Below, piece after piece: positions 50,328 through 62,033 of a DNA stretch of 64,000 nucleotides. The stretch is from Boswellia sacra (Eukaryota; Streptophyta; Magnoliopsida; Sapindales; Burseraceae), in NCBI GenBank assembly GCA_013180625.2, contig SNVD02015884.1, forward strand, positions 1,054,001-1,118,000. The letters run 5' to 3'. Both the position numbers and the translations under genes were made by a program. The first letter of the stretch is position 1. Each line of letters starts with the position of its first letter. The notes beneath the pieces were generated by a model that worked only from the letters and a program-made list of their open reading frames with translations, was not told the DNA's origin and made no database searches.

Positions 50328-53300
50328 TTATACCTTGGTGACTCCAATTAGGCTCAAACAGAGCCTAAATTTTTCTGTTGGGAGAGGTTTGGTTAACATG
50401 TCAGCTGGGTTTCTTGCAGTAGGAATTTTCTTCACAGCAACGATTCCTTTTTCTGTAATTTCTTTCACAAAGTGATATTTGACATCTATGTGCTTTGCTC
50501 TACCATGATGAACTTGATTCTTGATCAAATGGATGGTACTTTGATTATCACAATGGAGTATAAAACTGTCTTGATCAACACCTAACTCCATAATCAATCC
50601 TTTAAGCCACAAACCTTCTTTGATTGCCTCTGTAGCTGCAATATATTCTGCTTCAGTTGTTGAAAGAGTAACCATGCTTTGCAGCCCTGCTCTCCAACTA
50701 ATTGCTTTTCCCCAAATTGTGAACACATAACCTGTGATTGATCTCCTATTATCCTTGTCTCCAGCATAATCTGAGTCTACAAATCCTTCCAAAACTCCAC
50801 CTGAATCATCACCTTTTCCATAGCATAATCCAAGAGAAGTTGAACCTCTTAGATATCTTAGTATCCACTTGGCAGCATGCCAATGAATTCTTTCAGGATT
50901 ACTCATATATCTACTAACCATACTGACTTAATATGCAAGGTCAGGTCTAGTGCAAACCATTGCATACATTAAAGATCCAACTAAGCTTGCATATGGTATA
51001 GAAGCCATTTCCTCCTTCTTCTTTTCAGTTTTGGGACAATCTTCTACAGAAATTTTGATTTGTTCACCCATAGGAGTGGAAACCATCCTTGCTTTGTTCA
51101 TGTTGAACTTGACCAACAATTTTTCTATGTAATCTTTCTGGCTCAAGCATAATTTATTCTTGGATCTGTCCCGAATTATCTGCATGCTAAGAACCTTCTT
51201 TGCAGCTCCCATATCCTTCATATCAAACTCAGATTTTAGTAAATGCTTCAACTTGTTGATACATTGCTTGTTCTTTCCTATCAACAACATGTCATCAACA
51301 TATAACAACAAATAGAGATAATCACTACTGCAGAATTTTTTATAGTACACACAATTATCAAATTGCCTTCTCTTTAGTCCATTTGCAATCATGTAACTAT
51401 CAAACCTTTTATACCATTGTCTAGGGGCTTGTTTCAGCCCATAGAGTGATTTTTTCAGCAAACACACATGATTTTCTTTGCATTTAACTTCAAAGCCTTC
51501 GGGTTGCCGCATCAGAATTTTTTCTTCAATGTTTCCATGCAAGAAAGCTGTTTTTACATTCATTTATTCTATTTCCAGGTCTGCTTGAGCTGCCATTGCC
51601 AATAGAAGATGAATGGATGTATATCTCACTACTGGAGAATATATTTCTTGATAATCAATACCCTCCACTTGAGAATAACCCTTAGCTACAAGTCTAGCTT
51701 TGAATTTTTCAGGTTGTACTCCATCCTATCACCTTAATTCCTTTTGGTTTTGGAATTAATTCCCAGGTCTGATTTTTTACTAAAGAACTCATTTCTTCCC
51801 TCATTGCAGCTATCCAATGCTTTGAATTCTTTCTTGTCATAGCATCAATGTAATTTGTGGGTTCTTGCTCAAGTTCTTCTCCTACTTGTAAAGCATAAGC
51901 AACAACATCAGCTTGAGCAAACCTCTTAGGAGCTTTTATTTCTCTTCTAGCTCTATCTCTACTAAGCAAATAGTCTTGCAACTCTTCTGCACCATTTTTA
52001 GAATTTTCATCTTGATCAAGATGAGTTTCTTGCATATCTTGCTGTCCTTCACCACATGCTCCACATCATTATCATGTGTCTCCTCTTCAGTTTCTGAATT
52101 TTTTAGCTCAACATCTTGAGAATTTATCTCAAACTCAAATTCAGCAAGCTAAGATTTATCATACACACTACTCTTATGACATGAACTTTCATCTAATCCT
52201 AAAATTTCTTCTTCCTTGAAAAGCACATCTCTGCTGATTATTGCTTTTCCAAGCTCGGGACAACATAATTTGTATCCTTTCACTCCAGGAGGATAGCCAA
52301 GAAACAAGCATTTGAGTGCTCTTGGTTGAAGCTTCTCTTGCCTAATGTGTGCATAGGCAGTTGCTCCAAACACTTTAAAGTGATCAAGACTTGGTACTCT
52401 ACCAGTCCACACTTCTTGAGGAGTCTTCAACTTTATTGCAGTTGAAGGACACTTATTGATTAAATAACAAGCAGTAGCAGCAGCCTCTGCTCAAAATCTT
52501 GCAGGTAATTTAGCATTAAACAACATGCATCTAACCCTCTCTAGAATGGTTCTATCCATTCTTTCAACTAACCCATTTTGTTGAAGAGTACCCTTTACTG
52601 TTCTATGTCTAACCACACCATGTTCTTGACAATATTTGGTAAATTCTTCCCCACAAAACTCAAGACCGTTATCAGTTCTAAGAAATTTTAGTTTCTTGCC
52701 GGTTAGATTTTCTATCATTATCTTCCAATGTTTGAATTTTTTTTTAATGTTTCATCCTTAGATTTCAGCATGTAAATCCATACTTTTCTACTGAAATCAT
52801 CAAGAAAAGTGAGAAAATACCTAGCATCACTTAGTGACTTGGTCTTGACTGGCCCCCATAGGTTTGAATGGACATATTCTAGGATGCCTTTGGTGTTGTG
52901 CTCTGATGCATCAAACTTCACTCTAGTTTTCTTTCCAAAAACGCAATGTTCACAAAATTTCAGCTCCGGTAGTTTGTGTTTTCCAAAGACATCTTGCTTT
53001 TCAAGAATCTTCAATCCTTTCTCGCTAACATGTCCAAGACGCATGTGTTATAAATCAACTGCATTCACCTCTAATTTTGATGCTATTGCAGCTGCTGCAG
53101 AAATTGTTTCACCATTTAGAATGTAAATACCATTCTTCTTGTATCCTTTCATGACAACCATGGCTCCTTTTAGGATTTTTAGAACACCATTTTCAGCCTT
53201 AGCTATATAACCATTAGAATCTAACATGCCAACTGATATTAGATTCCTTTTCAAGCTAGGAACATGTCTTACATTTGTTAGTGTCCTCGTCATCCCATCA

Positions 53301-54303
53301 TGAAGCTTCAATTTTATTATCCAATACCAGCCACATTGCAAGCCTCATTATTTCCCATGAGAACCTTCCCTTCATTCAATGGTTTGTAGGTGGAAAACCA
53401 TGACTTATATGGGCACATGTGAAAGGTGCAACCGCTATCTAGAACCCAATCACCATGTTATTCTAAATCTGTCACCATTAACACCTCTGCATCGTCAAAT
53501 CCTTGTGAAGCTACAGCTGCATTACCACTCTCTTCATCTTTTGCTGCATTATTTTTCTTTCTACTTTTCCTATCAGGACAATTTCGTCTGATATGTCCCT
53601 CTTTGTTACAATGGAAGCATCTAAATTTACCTCTAGATTTAGATTTTGATCTATCATGGCTGCCTTTAGCATTAAAGTTTCTTTTTTCAACTCTTCCTCT
53701 AGCAGTGAGGCCTTCTCTAGAGTTAGAAATTTTTCCTTCAATCTTAAGATCTAATTCCTTTGAATGAATTGCAGCAACAACTCTTTCTAAACTTAAAGTA
53801 ACCTTGCTAAACTTCAAAGTATCTCTAAGCTGGTCATATGCTTTAGGCAGTAAGTTTAACAAAATGACAGCTTGATCTTCATCTTCTACTTTCACTCCTA
53901 CATTCTTAAGATCTAAACTTATCTTGGTAAATTCATCTATATTCTCATCTACTGATTTAGATTCATCCATCCTAAATCCATAGAACTTTTGTTTTAAATA
54001 AATTCTATTAGGTAGAGACTTTACCATATAGATTTCTTCAAGCTTCTTCCAAATTGATGCAGCTGTGGTTTCTTTGGACACTTTTCGAAGAACTTGATCT
54101 CCTAAGCTAAGAATGATTGTGTTCTTAGCATTCTTCTGAACTTTAGCCCATTTTTCTGGTGTTGAATCTTCAGACACTTTTTCTTCATCTTCCAAGGCTT
54201 CATCAAGCCCCATGTTTCCAAGCAATGCTTGAATCTTCATTTTCCATAAACCAAAATCTGTCTTGCCGTCAAATTTTTCTATCTTAATTTTCTGGTTTGC
54301 CAT
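50328..54303 (-). pseudogene. Broken copia-2 gag-pol gene
   Basis: Gag is open from MANQKIKIEKFDGKTDFGLW (54303) to a stop at 53458, with zinc knuckle CFHCNKEGHIRRNC. Then come protease remnants (WVLDSGCTFHM), a frameshift near 53320, RLGHVSEKGL and the integrase zinc site, integrase RTDNGLEF, RT KTAFLHGNIEEK and YVDDMLLIG, and RNase H STTEAEYIAA, ending at 50328. Stops or shifts occur near 53045, 52735 (extra T in a T run), 52491 (TGG to TGA), 52149, 51710, 51566 (CAA to TAA) and 50928 (CAA to TAA). Long segments remain readable, so decay is moderate. Confidence 0.92.
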
Positions 54304-54395
54304 TACAACTTCAAGATCTTCTCTCTCAGCAGAGAAACTTTATTTGTTTGAAGCAGACCACCTTCAGATCTTTAACACTCAGCTCTGATACTAGT

Positions 54396-54894
54396 TGTGA
54401 AGAAACCTGGAGATAATTTGTGGCTAGAGTAGGTTGTTTTGAAGCAGAAAATCTGGAAATTTTCTGTGCTCTCTTGCAAGCATACAAACTGAATTTAAGT
54501 GCAGAAACATAAACAAGAACACACCAGAATTTATGTGGTTCGATCCATAATCTACTCCACGGGAGGGATAGAAATTAATGCACTAGAGAGAATTTGGATT
54601 ACACACTCTCCTCACTGCACTCTCAGCTCAGAACCAGCTCTCTGTTTTTGCTTCTCTTTACACAATTTTTCTTTACTAAGTTTTATACAACTTACATGAT
54701 CTGCTTTTTCTACATTTACTGCACATCAGCATTAATAGCCTTTCTAGGTGGCTGACTATAAGTGTAAATACAGCAACTAAAAAAAAGACAGCAAGACGAC
54801 TGCAGACAGACAGCAGCAAAACAGCATACAGACAGCAACAAAACAGCAGCACGTTGCTAGTTGAGATGCATTGGCTTGAGTCACAATTGCATCA
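54396..54894 (-). repeat. 5' LTR of copia-2
   Basis: 499 bp, bounded by TG...CA and followed inward by the primer site. Confidence 0.92.
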
Positions 54895-54899
54895 GAATG

Positions 54900-57084
54900 T
54901 GTGTATTCACACATCCACAATCGAACTTTTGGAGAAGGAGAAACAAAAACCAAGACAAAAATATAAGCACTGCGTGTTGGAGACGGAGAAGAAGTTTTGA
55001 GCTTAAAAAAATATGAGCACTATCAATTAAATAATAAAGATTATGTTGCAAAGTGGAATTTTCTTTTCCACCGAAAGCAAGCAACAAGTTGCAAAGGACA
55101 ATAGTTCCCTTTTGCCCATGTTTTGTTCACAATTCGCTCTTAAGTTATAATAATTAGATGGGTCAATTAGTAAATTAAATTATAATTTTTTTGATACTAA
55201 TAGATTCTATGGATCTAACAATATGATATAATTTTGATTTTGTGAATCTTTTAATTATATTAAAATTTTAAAATAAAATAAATTATTAAAAAATTATTAT
55301 ATGGAGCCTCCCTAAATTTCGGGGCTGAGGCGGTTGCCTAACTCGCCTGAGGGATGAGCCGGCCGCGGTAGTGCAGATATATAATAAAGGAGTTTGATAA
55401 TGAAAGAGCATCTGGGAAGGTGCTGCAATCCAAATTGGTCCTGTATCAGTCCAGCTTTAATATCCTGCAGTATGCTATAACAAGAGAAATGACCTTTGAC
55501 TCTCGAATTGAATTGTTGGTGATGGTGTCCACTCCATCTCCCTGTAGAACTTTTGTTTTTCTTGGATTCTGAATCACATGAAGCTGCATTGCAAATGATC
55601 TGTTGGTGCAATGAATTGTGTATTTTCCCTTTAAATTTGGCCTAACACATCGCCGATTAGATTAACCATGCTGACTACATAGGTTCCAAGTGTTTTCATT
55701 TTAATTCTCTAAGTCAACCCTCTTCGAACTTTAACTTACGAGAGGCTTCTTTATAAAGGCGTTATTTAATTAACTTAATGATCGAATCATTCCAAAAAAT
55801 TTGATGCACCATCATTATCTATCTCATTACTTTTTTAACCCTCTATAGGGTAAAAACAGATCTTTCATAACATGTTCGAAAGAATGTGATCTGTGTAGAA
55901 AACCTTAATGATGAAGAAGTTTATTTGATCATACTCATTTACCATTTTTAAATCATCAAAAAAAACCCGCAAACACGTTAAGGTTACATCAACTAATATT
56001 GAACGATTAAGAAATTGCTTCAGCCAACTTGCCATTTATTTAATTAATTATGAAAGAGTAATTTGATTTGTAAACGCTCTTAAACATGATCTTGTATGAT
56101 ATACTTTTTCTAATGAAACGACGTGTCTAATGGCCCACGCAAATTGGCCTTTTCTCTTGGATTTTTTTTAAGTTATGCTAATAAAATTGGTAATGACTAC
56201 GTCACCCTTTTGAGCTTTTTCCAAATTAATTAACATGCAATTTCTATCGTGCAATTTCATGAATAATAAAGTGGCGACGATGACATCAAATTAAAAACAA
56301 CAACAACCAGTTTGTTCTGTTACCAGTTTTCTGGGTAGATTAATCTTTCTGTTTCTGTTGGAGGCGCAGCATATTCTTGGAATCAATCTGTTTATATATG
56401 TGTTTTTGCCTTGACTACTGATGAGGTCTTTCTGAAGCATTATCCGTCCATTATGGAAGCCAAAAGGTCAAGTACTGATATTGACAATGCATTTACTAAT
56501 CCTGTAAGTTTCCTCACACGTTATAAGTTGACGAATAAGGTCTTTGTTTCACTGAAAGTTTGCAATTGCCGTGCTTATTAGGAAATTTAGATTAAGTGTC
56601 ACGGGTTGTAGGACTATATATTTGGAGATTTCAGCTCTTATCGAAAAGCTTTAATCTTTTGGATTAAATAGTACTTAAAATGTCATCAAAATAGAAATTT
56701 TTAATTCAAAATTGTATCTATATATTTTATTTTGCAATCTGTATGTAGATTTCAGTTAAATGTTTAAGCTTTTGGACATCTCTTATAAGTGCAGAGTAAC
56801 AACAACAGTCAACTTGTAAATTAGCGTTTCAGAAGCAAACGACAAGTCAATTCATCATTCAATCTCTGGAATATATCATGAAACATCGTGAAAAGACCTT
56901 TATTTTGGCATTTTAAATTTAATTGTAGATAAATACTGCGTGATGCATGCAACGTCTATCAATATTGGATATATTCGTACCAAATCACATAGTGGGTCTT
57001 TCAGGTGGCTTATGTTATAGCTAGCTTGCTCTTCCTTCGGCACAATTCAAATTTGTGAGCTCTGGATTGGCACAATCCAAGTCT
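54900..57084. other. Intergenic; flank repeat copy B, left part
   Basis: 54900-55310 is AT-rich. 55280-55380 has a short GC-rich patch (cggggctgaggcggttgcct) resembling a transposon remnant. 55400-56590 matches 19.9-20.9 kb. 56600-57084 shows nothing recognised. Confidence 0.55.
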
Positions 57085-57089
57085 ATCTG

Positions 57090-60000
57090 TGTAAAGCCCA
57101 TGAAATTTAAAAAGCCCAAGCCCCTTTCTTTTACGTAAGCCCAGCCCTTAGAAAAAAAACTAATTATAAAAAAAAAAAAAAAGAAGAGAGAATTCTGGAG
57201 AGAAAAGAGAAGAAGGCAGACGGGAAGGGGGAGAGAGCTGAAGGGAAGTGACAAATTGGAGGATTTTTGAGGGCCTTCTCAAGGTAATTTTCAAAATTTC
57301 AAAATAATATTAGGTTATTTTTGTATTTTCATGGAAGAGGATTGAAATTAAAGGAAATGTTTGGATGTTTTGTAATTTTTAGAGAGAGAATCTAGAGAGA
57401 GAAGGAAGAACAATGATGAAATTGGAAGTATTATTGAAGGTATTTCACACTCTTCTTGATTTTTATGGAATTTGTTTTAAGGAATTTTAAGTTTGATGAT
57501 AATTATGGAAATTTAGGGTTCTGTGAACAGTAGCAATTCCAAAAATTTCTGTAATTTATTGCTTTGAATCTGATTCTCAAATTTATATATGTTGAAATAG
57601 ACATTATAAGGATTTGTTTAAAATTGGAATCACTGAAAAATGTTGAGTATGGAATTTTATATGAATTTTCGAAATTTACTGTTTACTGCTGAAAATTCAG
57701 TTTTTCTGCAGGAAATCAGTTTTGGGTAAGTTATTTGAGGTATCTAGAGGTCTTCAAAAATTATGAAATTTGGGATATGAGTTTGTATGCATGTCTAGTT
57801 TAAAACTGGGGAGTTTTGTGATTTTACGAATTTAGTACAAATTATCATGTATTTTGGAATAGGGAGAGGTCAGATTTGGAAGGGAATTTACAGAAATTGT
57901 GTATCTGGAAAAATGAAGGATTTGAGGGATCTAATGAACATAGAATGCTATGAAATTTGATATGTCATTAGATATGTATGTGTAGAAGGTCTGTATAAAA
58001 TTTTTGACCATTCTGATAAGTCAATTATTTATTAAAAATCAGAGAACAAGAACTGCTTGTTTAAGAAGTTTAGAAATACAATTAATTAGGATTGATTCGA
58101 TTAGGATATGAAGTTGGATATTGAGAATTTTAAATATTCAAGTTGATTACTAATTGAATATGATGTGATGAGCTCTTTTATGATATTAGGACAATGAAGG
58201 ATTAATTCTTTGTTGAAGTATGTGGCCAACTAGATGGAACGTTGATTTTGGAATCAAATCCGAGCTAATTGAGTTGTGCAATCAAATCAGTGAGTGGATT
58301 ATGTTTTGAGAATTTCATATAATATTTAAGTGTATTAAATTTATGATTTTTCATATGATTTAAGTTATTAGTTTAATTAGTTGAGTTATATTAAAAGTTT
58401 TTAGAATAGATGATGATGATTTACGTATTTTGAAAATAAGTGTGCGTAAAGTATTAGATTTTGGATAGAAGAGATGGTAATGGGTGGTGCTAGAAAAATA
58501 AATTTAAAGTGAAAGTTGTAGACTGAATATATATATTATATGTTGGTAGAAAGTAGAAAGTTTTTGTTTATGATTGGAAAAGAGACATTTATAATTAAAT
58601 GAATTAGTATAGAAAATTGAGGTATTGGGTTATTTTCTTTAAGTAAATACATATGTTGAAGAAATGGTGTTTTTGATTTACAAAATGATAAGTGATTTTA
58701 TATTCAAAATAATAGGAAATTAAAAAGAAAAAGGTTTGGAAATTAGAATTTAATGCTACAGGGGTGATAATGTCAAATTTTAAAACTGCCCAAGCAGGGG
58801 CTGAATTGTAAATTTAGAAAGCTGTTCCAGAAATTGTAGGGACTTACATGCAGAATTATGAAAAATTTAGAACATTCAAAAGATTTGAGTTAAAGTATGA
58901 TGTATGAGATTTTGAGATAGAAATATAAATTATGGTTTATAGTGAGATGAAAAGTATTTTATTTTATGATATTTTAGAAAGTTTTAGAAAGAGTAGAAGA
59001 TTTATTTTTCTGGATAATTAGAAATATGTTTTTAGTATTTATTTAGCTATGTTTATTTAGCATTTAATAGAATTTCTGAGAATTTTAGCAAATTCAGAAG
59101 AATTCAAGTTAGTTTCTTTTTTTATTTCTCGAGGGTAAATAGACTCATTTATTATGTTTGCTTTCAATTATTAAGATGTTTCAAATCTAGTTTTCTAAAT
59201 GGTTATAGATATAAATTTTAGTTGCAAAGTTAGTTTTAAACAATGATCTAGCATTTTTAAGAAAGATTCATGTTTTTTTTTTTATATGAATCGTTTTCTA
59301 TATTATTATAGATGCATATTTTATCATTTTATAGAAAGTGTAAAAGCAGAACAATTATGATCATATTTTTTTATAGCAATTTGATTTCAAGGATTTCTCA
59401 AAGTATTTACAATTATTCTTTTAAATATTTATCATGGATTTTCAAGAATTCAGATATTATGAGTTTCAGCTTATATAAGTTTCACAAATTTTGAAAAGAA
59501 ATCAGTTTTAGAGAAAAGAAGAAAGTTTAACTATATTATACTAAGCTAGTACCCAACTCACTTAGACAGTGAGACAGCAGATTTCAGATAGAAAGATAGA
59601 GGCCTTTGGGGCCCGTTCAGACACACATAGAGGCTTTGGGCCGTGTGATCTGGGCGCTTTAGCCCTTTGGGGGCAGCTCTACGCATGCGTATGACTAGAT
59701 AGCAGGCCTGTGCGATGTTAGATCTCGGCAGGTACAGATAGCTTTGCCTGCGTGATGTAGATCTCACCAGGTATGAGAAAATTCAGATAGTTCTGCCTAT
59801 GCGATGTTAGATCTCGCCAGGCAGGATGAGACAGTTCCAAGGGTACTTGTTTAGTATAATGAAAAGAGTTTTGAATATGTTTATATGAGTTAGTTTGAAA
59901 AAGAAGCATGATTCTCAAAAGTTTCTTTTGAAAGAAGATTTTTAAGAAAATTATGTTTTGCATAATAAATAACTGAAGCGATGATTTTAGCATGATCATC

Positions 60001-60526
60001 AAGAGCATCGTATTATACGATTAAAGATGATTATTTTATTGTTTTAAATATAACTAGTATTTTGATGAATTTAGTCATTCAATAGTTATTTATTTTAAAG
60101 TTTTATGACATTTTAGATTATATGAAAGTTATAGATTATAAAGACTATTTTGTTTATATAAAGCAAATATTTATTTTATAACGATACGGTTTCTTTTGGA
60201 TTTAATTACAAACACATTTTTTTATCCCCACTCACTGAGTTTTATACTCACATCTTTGTTTTTACTTTTCTTTATTTTTAAAATTTTTCCCCCCAGGATG
60301 GAAGCAAAATGTGAGCTAGTTAGGAAGTGTGGAGGTCCAACCACGTGATGGTGCAAGGATAGGTCAAGGTTGTAATTAGTTAAATTGTTTTTTTATAAAT
60401 TTCATTTGTGGATGTAATGGAAATTATTTCAAGTTTGTTCTATGAGAAAGACAAGAATTAAGAAACAGTTAGAAGTCCACAGTTTTAGGCATGATTCACC
60501 CGTGTAGCTAGGGGCGGGTCGTGTCA
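57090..60526. mobile_element. Very long solo LTR (3,437 bp)
   Basis: Bounded by TGTAAAGCCC and GGGCGGGTCGTGTCA (TG...CA) with a perfect 5-bp target duplication ATCTG at 57085-57089 and 60527-60531. No second LTR, primer site or gag/pol is present, so it looks like the product of LTR-LTR recombination. The plus strand has a purine-rich leader (57180-57250), and a splice-donor-like ctcaaggtaatttt. Near the far end a pyrimidine tract leads to an acceptor-like ccccccag at 60290. Long LTRs of this kind suggest Ty3/gypsy, which is inference. Confidence 0.8.
59707..59825. repeat. Three hairpin repeats in the solo LTR
   Basis: Three units of about 32 bases of the form GCCTGYGYGATGT..AGATCTC.CCAGG, each with self-complementary ends (TGCCTG / CAGGCA in the best unit), spaced about 45-55 bases. 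They lie in a GC-rich island of an otherwise AT-rich LTR. Confidence 0.75.
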
Positions 60527-60749
60527 ATCTGTGGTGGTCCAGATGTCTAAAAGTTATTTTTTAATATAATATTTTTTTAGTTTTTTATTTTTATTAATAA
60601 TAATTCGAATAAACGACTTCATGGCATCTAATTGAGCATGTTCCATGTTAAACATCTTATGTGATTCAAATAAATTATATTAAAATAAATATATGATTAT
60701 CTAATAACTAAAGAAATACCAAAAGGTAACAATTTTCTGAAAATATATA

Positions 60750-62033
60750 GGGGCCGTTTGGTATGCGGTAATGCAAACATGGGAATGGGAATATGAATCC
60801 TGACCCTTGTTTGGTATGTGTATTAATCATTTTAACCCAGGCATCTTCAATGTCCCGCGGGTTTCAGATTACCATTTGCTGGGGTAATCTCAAACTCTTC
60901 AAACACGTGAGTTTAGGATTACGGGGAATCCTAAACCCGCGCCTCTGCAATCTGCAGAGAGAAAAGAAAAATGAACCTTCCTCTGCATTCTCCTCCCTTA
61001 CCCACCGTTCCTCCACCTCCTTCTCGCCCACCTGCCCTTCCTCCGCCTCCTCCTCCTTCTTCACCTCCCTTTCGCCACCTCCTCTTCCTCCCTCATCCTC
61101 ATTTTATTGGAAGTACAAGTTTGTTTCGATCTGCATTTTTGCATATTGCTGGGAAGATTATCGGTTGTTTTAATTTGCTAGGTTGTGTCAATTTGATTGA
61201 TTTTGATGGATTTAGTTAATTCACATCTCTTTATGGCGTTGATTTAGAAGATTATGAGTTTTAATTTTCTGGGTTGTGTAGTGCTGGGGTTTTGTCCATG
61301 GTGCTGGTGCCGAATATGTATTTTTCTTGTTTGGAATGTTGGGAATTGATTGTATTGTGCTAGTTGGTTTGGAGATTTTTGGAATTTGATGGTGGTGGTG
61401 TGCCATTGGGAGTGGGCAGAGCAATGGATTTCGGCTTGTGTGCAGTGGTGGTCGGTTTGCAGAGAACAGAGGAAGAAGAAGGGGAGTGGAAAAAAAAAAA
61501 AAAGAAAAAGAACAAATTGATTTATTGGAAACTGTTATTTTTATTAGTTTAATTTGTATATTTTTGTTTGCCATTTTTTAACGGTTTTATAATTAGATTG
61601 CATCAGAAATTTAAATATTATAATTTGTGGATCTTTTATGAATTTTTGAATATATTTTATGGAAATTTGTTGCAGATATTTTATTAGATTTTTTTATTTA
61701 TTTGAAATTTAAGTGTATGAATAATTTAGATATTATAAATTATTATATTAGAATAAGAAAAAATGTAAGTATTTTTTAAATATTGAAAAAATTCAAATGT
61801 CTTAAATTTACTCATATAATGGACAAAATTAACATTTCCATGTACAACCAAACACAATAATCTGATATCTACAGTAATCAAAGATAAGATTCCTATAAAC
61901 TACCAAGCACAATAATATTACTTTCTCAATAATCTAATTCTCATATTTTACTTTCTCACTAATATAAATCTCATTCCCAATATTCTAAACTCCCCATATC
62001 TGGGAATTCTAAACTCCCCATATCAAACGCCCC
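60750..62033. mobile_element. Harbinger-like non-autonomous element (1,284 bp)
   Basis: Ends GGGGCCGTTTGGTATG and, inverted, GGGGCGTTTGATATGG. Subterminal words such as gggaatgggaat and attcccaatattct are usual in plant Harbinger MITEs. The target duplication is not clear (TA shared). The interior 60960-61560 holds a CT-rich, proline-coding-like stretch and looks like a captured host fragment. No transposase seen. Confidence 0.6.

Larger units (their letters stand above)
49756..54894 (-). mobile_element. Ty1/copia LTR retrotransposon (copia-2), decayed coding region
   Basis: A 5,139-bp minus-strand element. LTRs are 49756-50273 (3', 518 bp) and 54396-54894 (5', 499 bp), starting TGATGCAATTGTG and ending TTCACA. 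Flanks GAATT / GAATG fit a 5-bp target duplication with one mismatch. The primer site is TAGTATCAGAGC (54382-54393), one base off the initiator tRNA-Met complement. The internal domains are copia-type. LTR sequences are unrelated to copia-1, so this is a different family. The LTR length difference lies in a cag/gacagacag-rich block near the element's TG end. Confidence 0.93.

Noticed and set aside
53458..53767. Plus-strand frames of about 113 aa
   Set aside because: Antisense to copia-2 gag, which has a clear zinc knuckle on the minus strand.
55280..55380. GC-rich patch resembling a transposon end
   Set aside because: Only one end visible, no inverted repeat or target duplication found, so not called as an element.
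60793..61219. Proline-rich open frames
   Set aside because: They arise from a CT-rich stretch in the Harbinger-like element; overlapping frames on both strands and no homologous exon structure.
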